IMG/VR virus record: IMGVR_UViG_3300035698_007355
Location: 32,732-96,731 of that record
Direction: 5' to 3' (one strand)
Source: a virus
Length of the DNA: 64,000 bases
The position numbers and the translations under genes are program-made. Each line of letters starts with the position of its first letter. Positions within the stretch are counted from its first letter, which is position 1. Below, piece after piece: positions 1 to 8,067 of the stretch. The notes below the pieces were generated by a model. It saw only the letters and a program-made list of their open reading frames with translations, had not been told where the DNA came from and made no database searches.

Positions 1-946
1 CTTCTAAAGCTTTTAAATATTTTTCTATACTTTGTTCATATGAAACATATTCAACTGCGTTCTTAGCATAATCAATAACTTCTTGTCTAAACTTATCATC
101 AGTTAATACTTTCTTAACCATTTCTCTAGTTGCCTTCATATCTAATGGTGGAACTGCTGTCATAGGATAACATTTCTGTATTGAGTAGTTTCTGTCCGAA
201 CCAACTACTGGTACTCCTAGTGCTGCACAATCCCAACCAGTTCTACCCTGGCTTGTAAGTGTGAATGGTTCTACAACTAATTTACTTTCCATTAGCTGTT
301 CACAAAAATCCATATAATTTGTGCCTGGTATAATTTCATTATAACAAGTGTCTGTTGTGAATTTCTTTTTATCTGATGATTGGTCATAACCAATAAGTCT
401 TGTCTTATAACCCAAATTATTTACTGCTAAACTTGGTATTATATTAAATTGGTCATATCTGTGTGATATTACTGATATTATATCTTTTGTATTTCTTGTA
501 TTTAATGTTTTCAACCTTTTGGTAAAACAAGGATGAACTATTAAATGAACTTTCCTACCAGTTAAAACTTCTAGTGTTCCAACCTGATTAGGTTCTGTAC
601 CGAATAACATATCAGCATATTGTAATTCTCTTCTTAATGTTGGTAAATAATCAAATGATGCTTGCCACAATTCTATTGTGTAATCATTGTTAACTACTAT
701 CTTTGTTTTTGAGTCATTACCGATTATGTCTCTAACTTCTCCAATCAAATGAATGTCTTGTGCAGACATATTGATATGAATAATGTCATAATCTTTCAAC
801 TCTTCTGGGTTAACATCTTTAAATCTTTTTACTTCGCCTTCAAGTGCTGGTATCCAGCTATATAAACCAGTCCTCAAACAATCTTCTTCAAGTAATTGTT
901 TGTGAATATGATTAGTCACCATTAAATACTTTAACTTTTTCCCCAT
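1..946 (-). CDS. glycosyltransferase, GT-B fold (partial, runs off window)
   Basis: Open frame from ATG at 946 to the window edge, about 315 residues, with its 3' end outside. The start follows an AGGTGAG ribosome site. The protein has a Rossmann-like N-terminus (KLKYLMVTNHIH), an IVVNND strand and a C-terminal donor-site-like stretch (QGRTGWDCAALGVPVVGSDR), the layout of GT4-like glycosyltransferases. I infer transfer of a sugar from a nucleotide donor, perhaps onto virion proteins, because it follows the head genes on the same strand. Substrate unknown. Confidence 0.75.
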   Translation of the reverse strand, partial: MGKKLKYLMVTNHIHKQLLEEDCLRTGLYSWIPALEGEVKRFKDVNPEELKDYDIIHINMSAQDIHLIGEVRDIIGNDSKTKIVVNNDYTIELWQASFDYLPTLRRELQYADMLFGTEPNQVGTLEVLTGRKVHLIVHPCFTKRLKTLNTRNTKDIISVISHRYDQFNIIPSLAVNNLGYKTRLIGYDQSSDKKKFTTDTCYNEIIPGTNYMDFCEQLMESKLVVEPFTLTSQGRTGWDCAALGVPVVGSDRNYSIQKCYPMTAVPPLDMKATREMVKKVLTDDKFRQEVIDYAKNAVEYVSYEQSIEKYLKALE

Positions 947-958
947 TTATCTCACCTT

Positions 959-1288
959 TTAATTTTCTTTTAAATCTCTAACTTTAGTCATAAACTTTTT
1001 TGCAAAATTTTCATCTATAACATTGCCTTCTTTATCTAATTTTTCTACACTTAATTTACTTTTAATTAATTTCTTTGCCTTTTTTTTAATCTCTTTATGT
1101 TTTTTATCAACTAATGTAGAAACTTTTTCTACTTCATTATTTTCTACAATAACAGGACTTCTTTCTGATTTCCATCCTGTTGCAGTAAATGGTAAACTAG
1201 TTTTAGTCATATCACCTAATTTAGTTTTTAAAAAGGCTCTGGCATTAAAACCACCAGTAAATTTTATTGGTCCTTTTATTATTGGCAT
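959..1288 (-). CDS. hypothetical protein in head-gene operon
   Basis: 109 residues. The start has an AGGAGAG ribosome site. The N-terminus is glycine and proline rich (MPIIKGPIKFTGGF) and the C-terminal half is lysine rich and probably helical. It lies between the capsid genes and a glycosyltransferase with almost no spacing, so it is probably a late gene (neck, tail or decoration). Family not recognised. Confidence 0.6.
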   Translation of the reverse strand: MPIIKGPIKFTGGFNARAFLKTKLGDMTKTSLPFTATGWKSERSPVIVENNEVEKVSTLVDKKHKEIKKKAKKLIKSKLSVEKLDKEGNVIDENFAKKFMTKVRDLKEN

Positions 1289-1294
1289 TTGATT

Positions 1295-1603
1295 TCACTC
1301 TCCTATGAATTTTTTATAAACACTTATATGAAATTCTGTTAACTTATTTTCTTCATCTAATTTTTTAAGTGCTTCTTTTATAATATCTGTTGCTTTTTCC
1401 CCTAGTTCAATTTCTTTGTATATTCGTCCTTTTTCATTCCATGAAATATTTCCAGCATTTTCAACAATTTCAAATTCTTTAAATTCTTCTTCTGTTGGCG
1501 CTAAGGATTCTTTAAGTTTTTGAACAATATTTAATGTAATAAAATTTCCTTCTGTTGGTAATATTTGCAATACTTTTAATCTTTCTATCAAATTTAATTT
1601 CAT
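1295..1603 (-). CDS. hypothetical phage-like protein (102 aa)
   Basis: A compact, acidic, mostly helical protein (MKLNLIERLKVLQILPTEG at the start; EKATDIIKEALKKLDEE near the end). It resembles a small protein often seen in phage late operons, but that is an impression from memory. Seven bases separate it from the next gene, which suggests co-transcription. Confidence 0.6.
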   Translation of the reverse strand: MKLNLIERLKVLQILPTEGNFITLNIVQKLKESLAPTEEEFKEFEIVENAGNISWNEKGRIYKEIELGEKATDIIKEALKKLDEENKLTEFHISVYKKFIGE

Positions 1604-1624
1604 CTTTATCTCACCTTTTGTTTT

Positions 1625-1650
1625 TTAAAAAATAAAGGGGTTTACCCCTT
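1625..1650 (-). terminator. hairpin terminator
   Basis: Read on the minus strand, AAGGGG-TAAA-CCCCTT is a perfect 6-bp stem followed by TATTTTTT. It lies directly after the 1686-2309 gene and probably ends or reduces the upstream structural transcript. Confidence 0.65.
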
Positions 1651-1685
1651 AAAATTATTCATTTTACTCATTTTATTTCATCTCC

Positions 1686-2309
1686 TTATTGTGATTTTGT
1701 TTTAACTCTTGATAAATACCTTATATCAATTGTTTTTCCATCAGCCATTGTAGGTAATGTAAATGTATCATATGTAGTATTTACTGTAAGTGCTGCTGTA
1801 CCTGCATCTGCTGTAGAATAAGCTCCATCATATCCAATAGATATAATATCTGATTGATTTTCTAAATCATATCTAAGACCAAATTCTTGTCCCCAACCTA
1901 CATTAACATCAGTTGACTTATGAGATGTATCATCAGCTTTCATACCTGTAATTTTTGCAAATGCATGATTACTATAATAACTACCTGCTGCTGTTCCTGC
2001 TACTGAAACTGCTTCTGTAACTAAATCTCCTTTAGCAGTATAACCAGTAATATTAATTTTATCTCCTGCTCCTGCGGTTCCTGCTGCTACTGCAAAAACT
2101 TGAATACATAAAGGATAAGGTGGTTGTGCTGAGAAGTCTGTATTATCTATTCCAACTGCTGCGGTTCCTGTTGTTAAATCCCAAGCTGTAATTATTCCTG
2201 TTGAGGATATATTTGCTGCATTTGGTATGATATCTTGTACCATTATTTTATCAGGGAATTCTATTTCCTGAACATTTACTTTATTATTTCTCCATCCGTA
2301 TTTTGACAT
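1686..2309 (-). CDS. putative virion structural protein
   Basis: 207 residues, rich in Ala, Thr, Gly and Asp with alternating short strands (for example AVAAGTAGAGDKINITGYTAKG), a composition typical of beta-rich phage head-decoration or tail proteins. A GGAGG ribosome site precedes the ATG. It follows the major capsid gene and is set off on both sides by hairpin terminators, which suggests its own expression level, as for abundant virion proteins. The exact role (decoration, fibre or tail tube) cannot be told from sequence alone. Confidence 0.6.
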   Translation of the reverse strand: MSKYGWRNNKVNVQEIEFPDKIMVQDIIPNAANISSTGIITAWDLTTGTAAVGIDNTDFSAQPPYPLCIQVFAVAAGTAGAGDKINITGYTAKGDLVTEAVSVAGTAAGSYYSNHAFAKITGMKADDTSHKSTDVNVGWGQEFGLRYDLENQSDIISIGYDGAYSTADAGTAALTVNTTYDTFTLPTMADGKTIDIRYLSRVKTKSQ

Positions 2310-2334
2310 TTTTGAAAACCTCCATTTTCATTAC

Positions 2335-2370
2335 GTTTAAATCTCGAAAGCTTCACTCAAAGATTTAAAC
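2335..2370. repeat. 10-bp inverted repeat between capsid and next gene
   Basis: GTTTAAATCT and AGATTTAAAC are perfect complements separated by 16 bases. It lies between the capsid terminator and the ribosome site of the following structural gene, so it could be an RNA hairpin that protects or processes the downstream message. Confidence 0.55.
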
Positions 2371-2371
2371 A

Positions 2372-2401
2372 AAAAAAATTAAAAAAAAAGGGCAAAGCCC
2401 T
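2372..2401 (-). terminator. terminator after major capsid gene
   Basis: On the minus strand AGGGC-TTT-GCCCT is followed by a run of Ts. It starts ten bases after the capsid stop codon. Confidence 0.75.
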
Positions 2402-2410
2402 AAATTATTT

Positions 2411-3409
2411 CTATGCGTCTGAGAAGTAACCTAAGCAAATTGCTTGTTGGTTAACTCTAGTCATTTTGTACCAAGCATCTAAAAGAACCTTGTGGACTCT
2501 TTCGTCATCTTCAGTAACTACTTTTACTTTTGCTTTTTCTTTCCATACAATAGCTGCTGCTGCTGATGGGTCGATTAAGTAAGCATAGTGTCCTGCTAAT
2601 GAGCCTGAACCCCAAGCTGATGCTGAAGTAACTAATGTTGATACTTCAATTATCAAACCTACATATTCTTCAATTGTACCTTTTGTAACAACTGAGCTTC
2701 CGCCGAATTCTGCTGCGTTAGTAAATTGACTTGATTTCAAAAGTTGCTTAAATTGCTCAGGATGTAAGAATAATACTCCGTCTCTAGGCTTTTTAGCGAA
2801 ATTTTTCTTTTGAACTTCAATTTTCATATCGATGATTTTATCAACTGTGATAACATCTCCTGTTGCAAGAGTTCCTGAAGTTGTTGCATCTCCACCAAAT
2901 ACTGCGCTTGCAAGTGATGAGCTAACTGTTGCTCCTTCCAAGATTGCGTTTGCATCTGTTTCGATAGTTTCTAGATATTGTCTTACAAGTTGTTTGTGAG
3001 CCATTTCTACGATTGAAACTCTAGTTGCACTTGCAGTTTCGAATGAAATTGCGCATCCACCTAATTTTACATCGTATGATGATAAACTTAGTGTGATGTT
3101 ATCTGCACCGTCGAATTCAGTCATAACCCTTGCAATTCCTTCTTGGTAAGCTGAACGGCTACCCATTAGGTCTACATCTCCAACTTTTGGAATAACTAAT
3201 GTTACATCGTTGTTGCCCATTAAGTCTGTAAATTCTAAAAAATACTTAGAAAGTACTCTATCTGGTTGTGAATCAAAGATTATTTTTTGACTCCAAGTAC
3301 TACCCATTACTGAGCCAATACCTGCTGTTTGACCGCCCCAACTTGAACTACCAATTACGGTTGTACCAGTTGTAAGCTGTTCTACTGTCTTAATTATATT
3401 ATCTGACAT
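2411..3409 (-). CDS. major capsid protein (HK97-like)
   Basis: 332 residues, chosen to start at MSDNIIK because AGGAGG lies about eight bases upstream; a 16-residue longer reading overlaps the previous gene. The composition and pattern fit an HK97-fold capsid: an N-terminal arm, a long helix region (VEMAHKQLVRQYLETIETDANAILEG), a P-domain-like stretch with FLHPEQFKQLL and an A-domain tail ending in DERVHKVLLDAWYKM. It sits just after an acidic coiled-coil protein in scaffold position and downstream of protease and portal genes, the canonical order. It builds the icosahedral head. Confidence 0.82.
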   Translation of the reverse strand: MSDNIIKTVEQLTTGTTVIGSSSWGGQTAGIGSVMGSTWSQKIIFDSQPDRVLSKYFLEFTDLMGNNDVTLVIPKVGDVDLMGSRSAYQEGIARVMTEFDGADNITLSLSSYDVKLGGCAISFETASATRVSIVEMAHKQLVRQYLETIETDANAILEGATVSSSLASAVFGGDATTSGTLATGDVITVDKIIDMKIEVQKKNFAKKPRDGVLFLHPEQFKQLLKSSQFTNAAEFGGSSVVTKGTIEEYVGLIIEVSTLVTSASAWGSGSLAGHYAYLIDPSAAAAIVWKEKAKVKVVTEDDERVHKVLLDAWYKMTRVNQQAICLGYFSDA

Positions 3410-3428
3410 TTTTTGTATCCTCCTAACC

Positions 3429-4205
3429 TTACATCTGTAAGATTCTTTTTCCTTCATTACCTTTTTTGTCTTGTTGACTTGCTAAGGTATTTAGAACTCC
3501 TTTCATAAAGTCCTTGTCACTCAATTTTTCAGGCACTTTTTGTACCACTTTTGGCTGTACTCTTATAGCCTGTGTTGGCATCGTTACTGTATCTAACTTC
3601 TCTTCAGACTTGTGGTTTAGCGCCATCTCTGTGACTGACTCAAACTCTGTAATCACGTCTTCTGACAAAGCACTTAACTGTTCTATAGTTTTGTCCTGTC
3701 CAAGCTCACTAAAGTTACTTGACAATTGTTCTAGTCTCTTATTATAAGCAATGTTACCTGCTTCTTCCTCTCTTGCCTTGTAGCCGTCTAGTTCTTTTGA
3801 AAGCTTTTCTATTGTTTTAGTTGAATCTCCGAAGTTTCCTTCCAAAGATTTAACTTGTGACTGTAATTGCTCTATTGTTTTATTATTTTCTTTTTGAGTT
3901 GCATATGAATTAGCAAGTTCATTTCTAACCTCGGAAATTACTGATAATTGTTCTTCTATTTTCTTAACATTATCATCTACTGGAACTTCTGGTTCTTCTG
4001 CTACAGGTTCTTCAATAACCTCTTCTACAACTGGCTCCTCTACAATAGGTTCTTCTACGTCCGGTTCTACTTCCGGGGTTTCTTCAGCTTCCTCAGCTGG
4101 TTTTTCTGTAACTTCTTCTTCTTCTTCTACAACCTCTTCTGTTACAGGTTCTTCTACAATTTCTTCAGTAACATTAGGTTCTGGTTTAATTTCATTTTCA
4201 GTCAT
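3429..4205 (-). CDS. putative capsid scaffolding protein
   Basis: 258 residues. Residues 1-75 are an extreme Glu/Val/Pro repeat region (EEPVVEEV-type units). Residues about 78-185 form a coiled coil with recurring TIEQLS segments, followed by a short basic tail. Acidic coiled-coil proteins between the protease and capsid genes are usually scaffolds that template head assembly and are then cleaved. The function is inferred from position and composition. The TIEQL motif also occurs at the portal N-terminus. Confidence 0.65.
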   Translation of the reverse strand: MTENEIKPEPNVTEEIVEEPVTEEVVEEEEEVTEKPAEEAEETPEVEPDVEEPIVEEPVVEEVIEEPVAEEPEVPVDDNVKKIEEQLSVISEVRNELANSYATQKENNKTIEQLQSQVKSLEGNFGDSTKTIEKLSKELDGYKAREEEAGNIAYNKRLEQLSSNFSELGQDKTIEQLSALSEDVITEFESVTEMALNHKSEEKLDTVTMPTQAIRVQPKVVQKVPEKLSDKDFMKGVLNTLASQQDKKGNEGKRILQM

Positions 4206-4228
4206 TTTATATTTTCCTCCTTTAGATT

Positions 4229-4474
4229 CTATCCAGGTAATCTTCCTAGATATTTATCCACGAGATGATTAAAAAAATCATTTCTTGTATTTTTCTCTAA
4301 AGATTTGTTTCCTGTAAATCTTTTTTTTAATATTGAGTTTGCTCCTTTAAATGCTCTTGTTTCACTTTTTGTTTTCTGATAAACAGTATTCCAAACATAC
4401 ATCCATTGTCTTTGCACTACTTTACTGTATTTCTTAATATTTGGGGGTACTTCTGAAATATTATTATAAGGCAT
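4229..4474 (-). CDS. ChaB-like domain protein
   Basis: 81 residues from MPYNNISEVPPNIKK. The opening MPY, the S-x-(V/L)-P-x2-(I/V)-K turn, the central W-x3-(F/W)-N-x-(V/A) helix and the R-A-x-K-x-A segment match the ChaB family, small helical proteins also found fused to phage portal or protease proteins. The start at 4474 keeps the ChaB N-terminus; an upstream GTG at 4513 would add 13 residues and overlap the protease gene. Role in the virion unknown. Confidence 0.6.
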   Translation of the reverse strand: MPYNNISEVPPNIKKYSKVVQRQWMYVWNTVYQKTKSETRAFKGANSILKKRFTGNKSLEKNTRNDFFNHLVDKYLGRLPG

Positions 4475-4475
4475 T

Positions 4476-5051
4476 TTATACCACTTGTATATTATTTTCT
4501 TTAAAAGCTCCACTTTCTACAAGTGACAACTCTTTATATTCTGGTTCAGTACCTCTGAGACCATATTGCTCGTCATATATATCAAATGAACTTATTGTAG
4601 CACTTACATCTGTTACAACACCATCTAATATGTTTAATGATTGAGTGATATCGTTGATATGCGCTCTATACATTACTGCTTGTAATTCGTCGTCCCAATA
4701 AATTTCATCAACTCTACCAATAGTAGCGCCAACTTCTTTATCTTTATGGTCAAACTTAACTGGGAATGTTTTTCCTTTATGAAATTTTACAGACCATATT
4801 AAATCTTCTTTAGTATAATATTTTTTCTTATGCCTTCCTATACCTAACATTTTACCAACAATTTTAAGTTGTTCGCCAACCTTAATCTTTGCTGATAATT
4901 GTTCTTCTGATTTAAGAGTGATTGAAAGCGTTTCTGAAGTTTTATTGTGTGTTAAAAATGAATCTGCTTTTTTTATAATTTCAACAGTTTTCATATCTCT
5001 AAGTACTCCTTCTGCTCTATTTAATTTTTCCATATTTTTATTGATTTCCAT
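4476..5051 (-). CDS. capsid maturation (prohead) protease
   Basis: 191 residues. The C-terminal 100 residues show the pattern of phage prohead serine proteases: a His after the first strands (VKFDHKD), IGRVDEIYWDD, a segment on induced domains (HINDITQSLNILDGVVTDVSATISSF) with the candidate nucleophile Ser, then an E-LSLVESGAF motif. It would cleave the scaffold and capsid N-terminus during head maturation. The gene lies between portal and scaffold as expected. The first 60 residues are an additional basic, helical part. Confidence 0.75.
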   Translation of the reverse strand: MEINKNMEKLNRAEGVLRDMKTVEIIKKADSFLTHNKTSETLSITLKSEEQLSAKIKVGEQLKIVGKMLGIGRHKKKYYTKEDLIWSVKFHKGKTFPVKFDHKDKEVGATIGRVDEIYWDDELQAVMYRAHINDITQSLNILDGVVTDVSATISSFDIYDEQYGLRGTEPEYKELSLVESGAFKENNIQVV

Positions 5052-5364
5052 TTTTATCTAGCCTATCGAATTTTGAATGAGTCTTTAATAAAGGAACTAT
5101 GTCTTTGTGTAGTTTCTTTATTGTGGATTTTGACAATCCTCTTCCGCTATTGTTCGCATTGAACAAATGAAGCATTGTATGAGCCAACTCAAGTTGGTTT
5201 TTAGGGATTTCGTCAACTATTGTATCTTTAGTGATTATAAGCCCAACAGAACGGGGATTATCTGCTGGGCTAGGAACTGGGTGAGAAACTTGAATTTTAT
5301 ATGAAGTCTCGTCTAGCTTATCCATTAATCGTTCGTAAGTCTTTTTATCTAACACTTTTAACAT
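5038..5364 (-). CDS. hypothetical protein between portal and protease
   Basis: 108 residues overlapping the portal gene by 20 bases and the protease by 14, so translation is probably coupled. It contains SHPVPSPADNPRSVGLII and a helical LELAHTMLHLFNANN segment. No family recognised. The position suggests a head-assembly role. Confidence 0.6.
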   Translation of the reverse strand: MLKVLDKKTYERLMDKLDETSYKIQVSHPVPSPADNPRSVGLIITKDTIVDEIPKNQLELAHTMLHLFNANNSGRGLSKSTIKKLHKDIVPLLKTHSKFDRLDKNGNQ

Positions 5365-6766
5365 CTGGGTCTATCTTTTTTTGCTTTTTCTCATTTTTCT
5401 GAGAACCAGCAGGACTACCAGGTTCTGCGCCGTGCCAAACTTTTGCATCGTCTTTCTTGTTTTCTGCATCTGGGTCAATACCAGATTTTATATTTTGCAC
5501 TTCTTTTTCTTTTAATTCGTTTATAGCATCTTGATTAAACTCTAGTCCAATCATTTCTCTAGCTTCTTTTAACGTAACAATACCTGCTACATAAAGTTCT
5601 TGAGCACGTTGTCCGTTTCTGTCCGCATCTTCTGCAATATCGTTGAATTTAAGCATTGGGGCCTTAAATCCTGCCATCATAGCATATTTTTGAAATATTT
5701 TATTAAATACGTCCTCTATGTATCGCTGATTTGCTCTGATAACACTATAAAAGTGTTTTGATAAATTTTGGGAAGTAGCTCGATTACTCCCACTACTTCC
5801 TCCTGACCCTGTAAGAATAGCTTTTGGTACTCCCAAAGCTGATATTACTGAATCTAGGAAATAATCTGAATAATCGCTGAAATTCTGCGTTCCTGGTGAT
5901 TCCATCTTTGTTTTCACACCATCTGGCAGGAAAACTACTTCTTTTGCTGAAACTCGCCCAAGACTATTAGCCCATCGAGCTAAGTCTGTTGGTGATTTTG
6001 ATTTTGTTTCTACAACCCAAGTTGGGTTTGCAGTTTTAACAGCGGCTTCTGCTGCTGCTTGTTCCATATTCATTAATCTTATTGCTGTGTTATAAACTGG
6101 TTGTAAACTTGATACTCCATTAAACTCATCAGCGAATGTATTAAATTTTAAATGTGATATTTTATCTTTAGGAACTTCTATGTATTCTTCTTTTCCATCT
6201 TCTGCATATACAGTTTGCATATAAGCTTTAGGAAGTCTTTCATCATTAAGAACTATTGTCTGAAAATCATCTCGTGCTGTAAGAAATCCAAAGTTAATTG
6301 GGTTAACATGTCTTAGGTATGCTATTTTAGTTTTTGATTCATTAGTAACTTGCTCTAAATATCCATCTCCAGATACATCAGTATTAACTGAATATTGCCA
6401 AAATAAATTATCTCCACCGCTAACATCTATTAAATCTTGACAAGCTTTAGTTCCAACTTCATCACCATCGACTAATTTATAACCTCTAGTAACAGTCTCA
6501 TCTGCTCTGATATTAACTCCCCTGAATATGAATTGGTTATTTAAATATAATAATTGTAATTCTTTGACAGAAACTCTCTTCTTCAACAAATTAGTTGCAT
6601 CTTCGACCTTTTTAGCCTCTCTTGCTACAGAACTTGCTTTAGTTGTTGAGTTAGTTGCACTTTTTTCTAGTAAAACTTTCTGAGTTTCCAAATCATCCTG
6701 TAATTGTTCTATAGTTTTAGAATTAGCTATACCTAGAAAATTTTTTGTTTTATCCATAAACCCCAT
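5345..6766 (-). CDS. portal protein
   Basis: 473 residues. It has the phage portal layout: an N-terminal coiled coil, FRGVNIRADETVTRGYKLV, a central wing region, a loop with SGGSSGSNRATSQNLSKHF and the long helix RANQRYIEDVFNKIF, ending in a charged Lys/Asp-rich tail. It forms the dodecameric DNA gate at the capsid vertex and docks terminase. First gene of the minus-strand head operon. A TATA element about 25 bases upstream of the ATG and no ribosome site suggest a leaderless message. Confidence 0.85.
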   Translation of the reverse strand: MGFMDKTKNFLGIANSKTIEQLQDDLETQKVLLEKSATNSTTKASSVAREAKKVEDATNLLKKRVSVKELQLLYLNNQFIFRGVNIRADETVTRGYKLVDGDEVGTKACQDLIDVSGGDNLFWQYSVNTDVSGDGYLEQVTNESKTKIAYLRHVNPINFGFLTARDDFQTIVLNDERLPKAYMQTVYAEDGKEEYIEVPKDKISHLKFNTFADEFNGVSSLQPVYNTAIRLMNMEQAAAEAAVKTANPTWVVETKSKSPTDLARWANSLGRVSAKEVVFLPDGVKTKMESPGTQNFSDYSDYFLDSVISALGVPKAILTGSGGSSGSNRATSQNLSKHFYSVIRANQRYIEDVFNKIFQKYAMMAGFKAPMLKFNDIAEDADRNGQRAQELYVAGIVTLKEAREMIGLEFNQDAINELKEKEVQNIKSGIDPDAENKKDDAKVWHGAEPGSPAGSQKNEKKQKKIDPDVKSVR

Positions 6767-6780
6767 TGTATGTTCCGAAA

Positions 6781-6797
6781 ATTTTATAAATCTTTCA
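6781..6797 (-). promoter_or_regulatory. proximal promoter of head operon
   Basis: On the minus strand GAAAGATTTATAAAA gives a BRE-like purine box and TATA element centred about 24 bases upstream of the portal ATG, which would place transcription start at or next to the ATG. Confidence 0.55.
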
Positions 6798-6821
6798 CTA
6801 TAATATGTCTTATGTAAGTTT

Positions 6822-6840
6822 AACTATATAAATGTTTCGG
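6822..6840 (-). promoter_or_regulatory. distal promoter of head operon
   Basis: On the minus strand CCGAAACATTTATATAG is a full match to the consensus found at many other operon starts here. It would give a leader of about 45 bases ahead of the portal gene. Confidence 0.7.
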
Positions 6841-7018
6841 TTTTTTGCTCTTTTTTCAGGGGGTGGACCACCTAAAACACCTTTTTGATACCTTTACAAC
6901 AGTTTAAGATATATCAGGATATATCTGATACATTTGTTAACATTGTTATAATAGTATACTACTAATATACCGCGTACGACAAATATCAACATATCCTTTA
7001 AATAATTAGTGGAAGAAT
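6841..7018. promoter_or_regulatory. divergent control region with palindromes
   Basis: This gene-free stretch separates the two transcription directions. It holds a 20-base perfect palindrome at 6907-6926 (AGATATATC-AG-GATATATCT), the smaller inverted repeat GGTGGACCACC near 6861, and AGTATACT near 6951. The 20-mer sits between both promoter sets and is a natural operator for a dimeric regulator of late transcription. Confidence 0.5.
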
Positions 7019-7033
7019 CGAAACATTTATATA
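7019..7033 (+). promoter_or_regulatory. promoter for rightward operon
   Basis: CGAAACATTTATATA matches the window consensus. The ATG of the first gene is 23 bases beyond the TATA element, so the message is probably leaderless. Confidence 0.75.
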
Positions 7034-7055
7034 GTTGAAGTTACTTTATATAATT

Positions 7056-7169
7056 ATGAAAGAAAAATACGTATTTCACGGACACTGTTGGGATAAAGAT
7101 GGCGACTATGGAGTATATGTTGATAAAAACGGAAAGAGAGTTATAGTAAGAGTAGGTGATGAAAAATGA
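7056..7169 (+). CDS. small protein, first gene of rightward operon
   Basis: 37 residues (MKEKYVFHGHCWDKDGDYG at the start, ending RVGDEK). It begins right after the promoter and overlaps the next gene by ATGA, which supports real translation. Function unknown. Confidence 0.5.
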   Translation: MKEKYVFHGHCWDKDGDYGVYVDKNGKRVIVRVGDEK

Positions 7170-7519
7170 ACGGTATACAAGTCGATTATGAACTAAATCC
7201 AGGAATGAGTAGCAGATTCAATCAAAAGATGTTTGGACGTATTTCAACTGGTAAAAAAGGTATACACGGCAAATCATATTATATTCCAGGAGTATTAGAT
7301 GATATTCCACATTATAGAATTTTTGAAGGCCGTGTATTTGTGAGTACAGCAAAAAAATTAGATTTTGACCATGTTATTACATATTGTAAGAAATTTAATG
7401 TTTCAAGTGTTTCAAAAACAAATGAAGATATTTTTATGAAAACAGGAAAAGAGCGATGGGCATTCCACGCAGTAGAGAAGGGGTTTAAAATTGACTGGAA
7501 AAAAAGCTGGGATAGGTAG
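7166..7519 (+). CDS. hypothetical protein
   Basis: 117 residues, basic, starting MNGIQVDYELNPGMSSRF. It overlaps its upstream neighbour by ATGA and the following terminase-like gene by 29 bases. No family recognised; the end (FKIDWKKSWDR) vaguely recalls the W-K-x-x-Y tails seen elsewhere here, without the tyrosine. Confidence 0.55.
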   Translation: MNGIQVDYELNPGMSSRFNQKMFGRISTGKKGIHGKSYYIPGVLDDIPHYRIFEGRVFVSTAKKLDFDHVITYCKKFNVSSVSKTNEDIFMKTGKERWAFHAVEKGFKIDWKKSWDR

Positions 7520-8066
7520 AGGAAAAACACAACAGTTCGCTGTTGATAAGTTTGGAGTAGCTGATTTTGTATTAGAAAAATATAAAGATAATATCCCTGC
7601 TACAAAAATTAGTATAATGTTATTAGCAGAGAAAGAAGTTAAAATTTCTCCTGTTGGAATTAATAGATGGTTAACTAAATATAAAACAAAATCATTAGAA
7701 AAATCAAATATTATTAATAAAGAAAAATTTGATATTATGGTTATTAATTATAAAACTGAAATAACAAATATACTTGATGAAGTTAAAGAAATGAAAGATT
7801 TAGCTAAAGATAAAGGTGAATTAGAAACATACGTAAAACTTATTGGTAAGCTATATCAAGGTTTAGAATTGTTAGCAAAACTTATGGGAGATATTAAACC
7901 ATCAGGGTCTGTTGATATAAATGTAATTATCAAAGAAATAAACCAAAATGTATTTGATAATAATAAAGGAGGTAGACATAATCTGTTTAATACAGAAATT
8001 GTAGACGCTGAATTTGAAATAATTAAAGAAGATAAAGAAGAAATTGATAAACTTAACGAGGTTTAA
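7491..8066 (+). CDS. putative small terminase subunit
   Basis: 191 residues from a TTG start with AAGGGG seven bases upstream. The N-terminus looks like a DNA-binding helix-turn-helix (VADFVLEKYKDNIPATKISIMLLAEKEVKISPVGINRWL). It is followed by a long helical region (ILDEVKEMKDLAKDKGELETYVKLIG) and an acidic tail, the usual domain order of a terminase small subunit that recognises viral DNA for packaging. The large subunit is 8 kb away, so the assignment rests on architecture only. Confidence 0.45.
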   Translation: MTGKKAGIGRGKTQQFAVDKFGVADFVLEKYKDNIPATKISIMLLAEKEVKISPVGINRWLTKYKTKSLEKSNIINKEKFDIMVINYKTEITNILDEVKEMKDLAKDKGELETYVKLIGKLYQGLELLAKLMGDIKPSGSVDINVIIKEINQNVFDNNKGGRHNLFNTEIVDAEFEIIKEDKEEIDKLNEV

Positions 8067-8067
8067 A

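Noticed and set aside
3948-4268. Plus-strand frame of Phe/Tyr/Asn-rich sequence
   Set aside because: Mirror image of the Glu/Val/Pro-rich scaffold gene on the minus strand.
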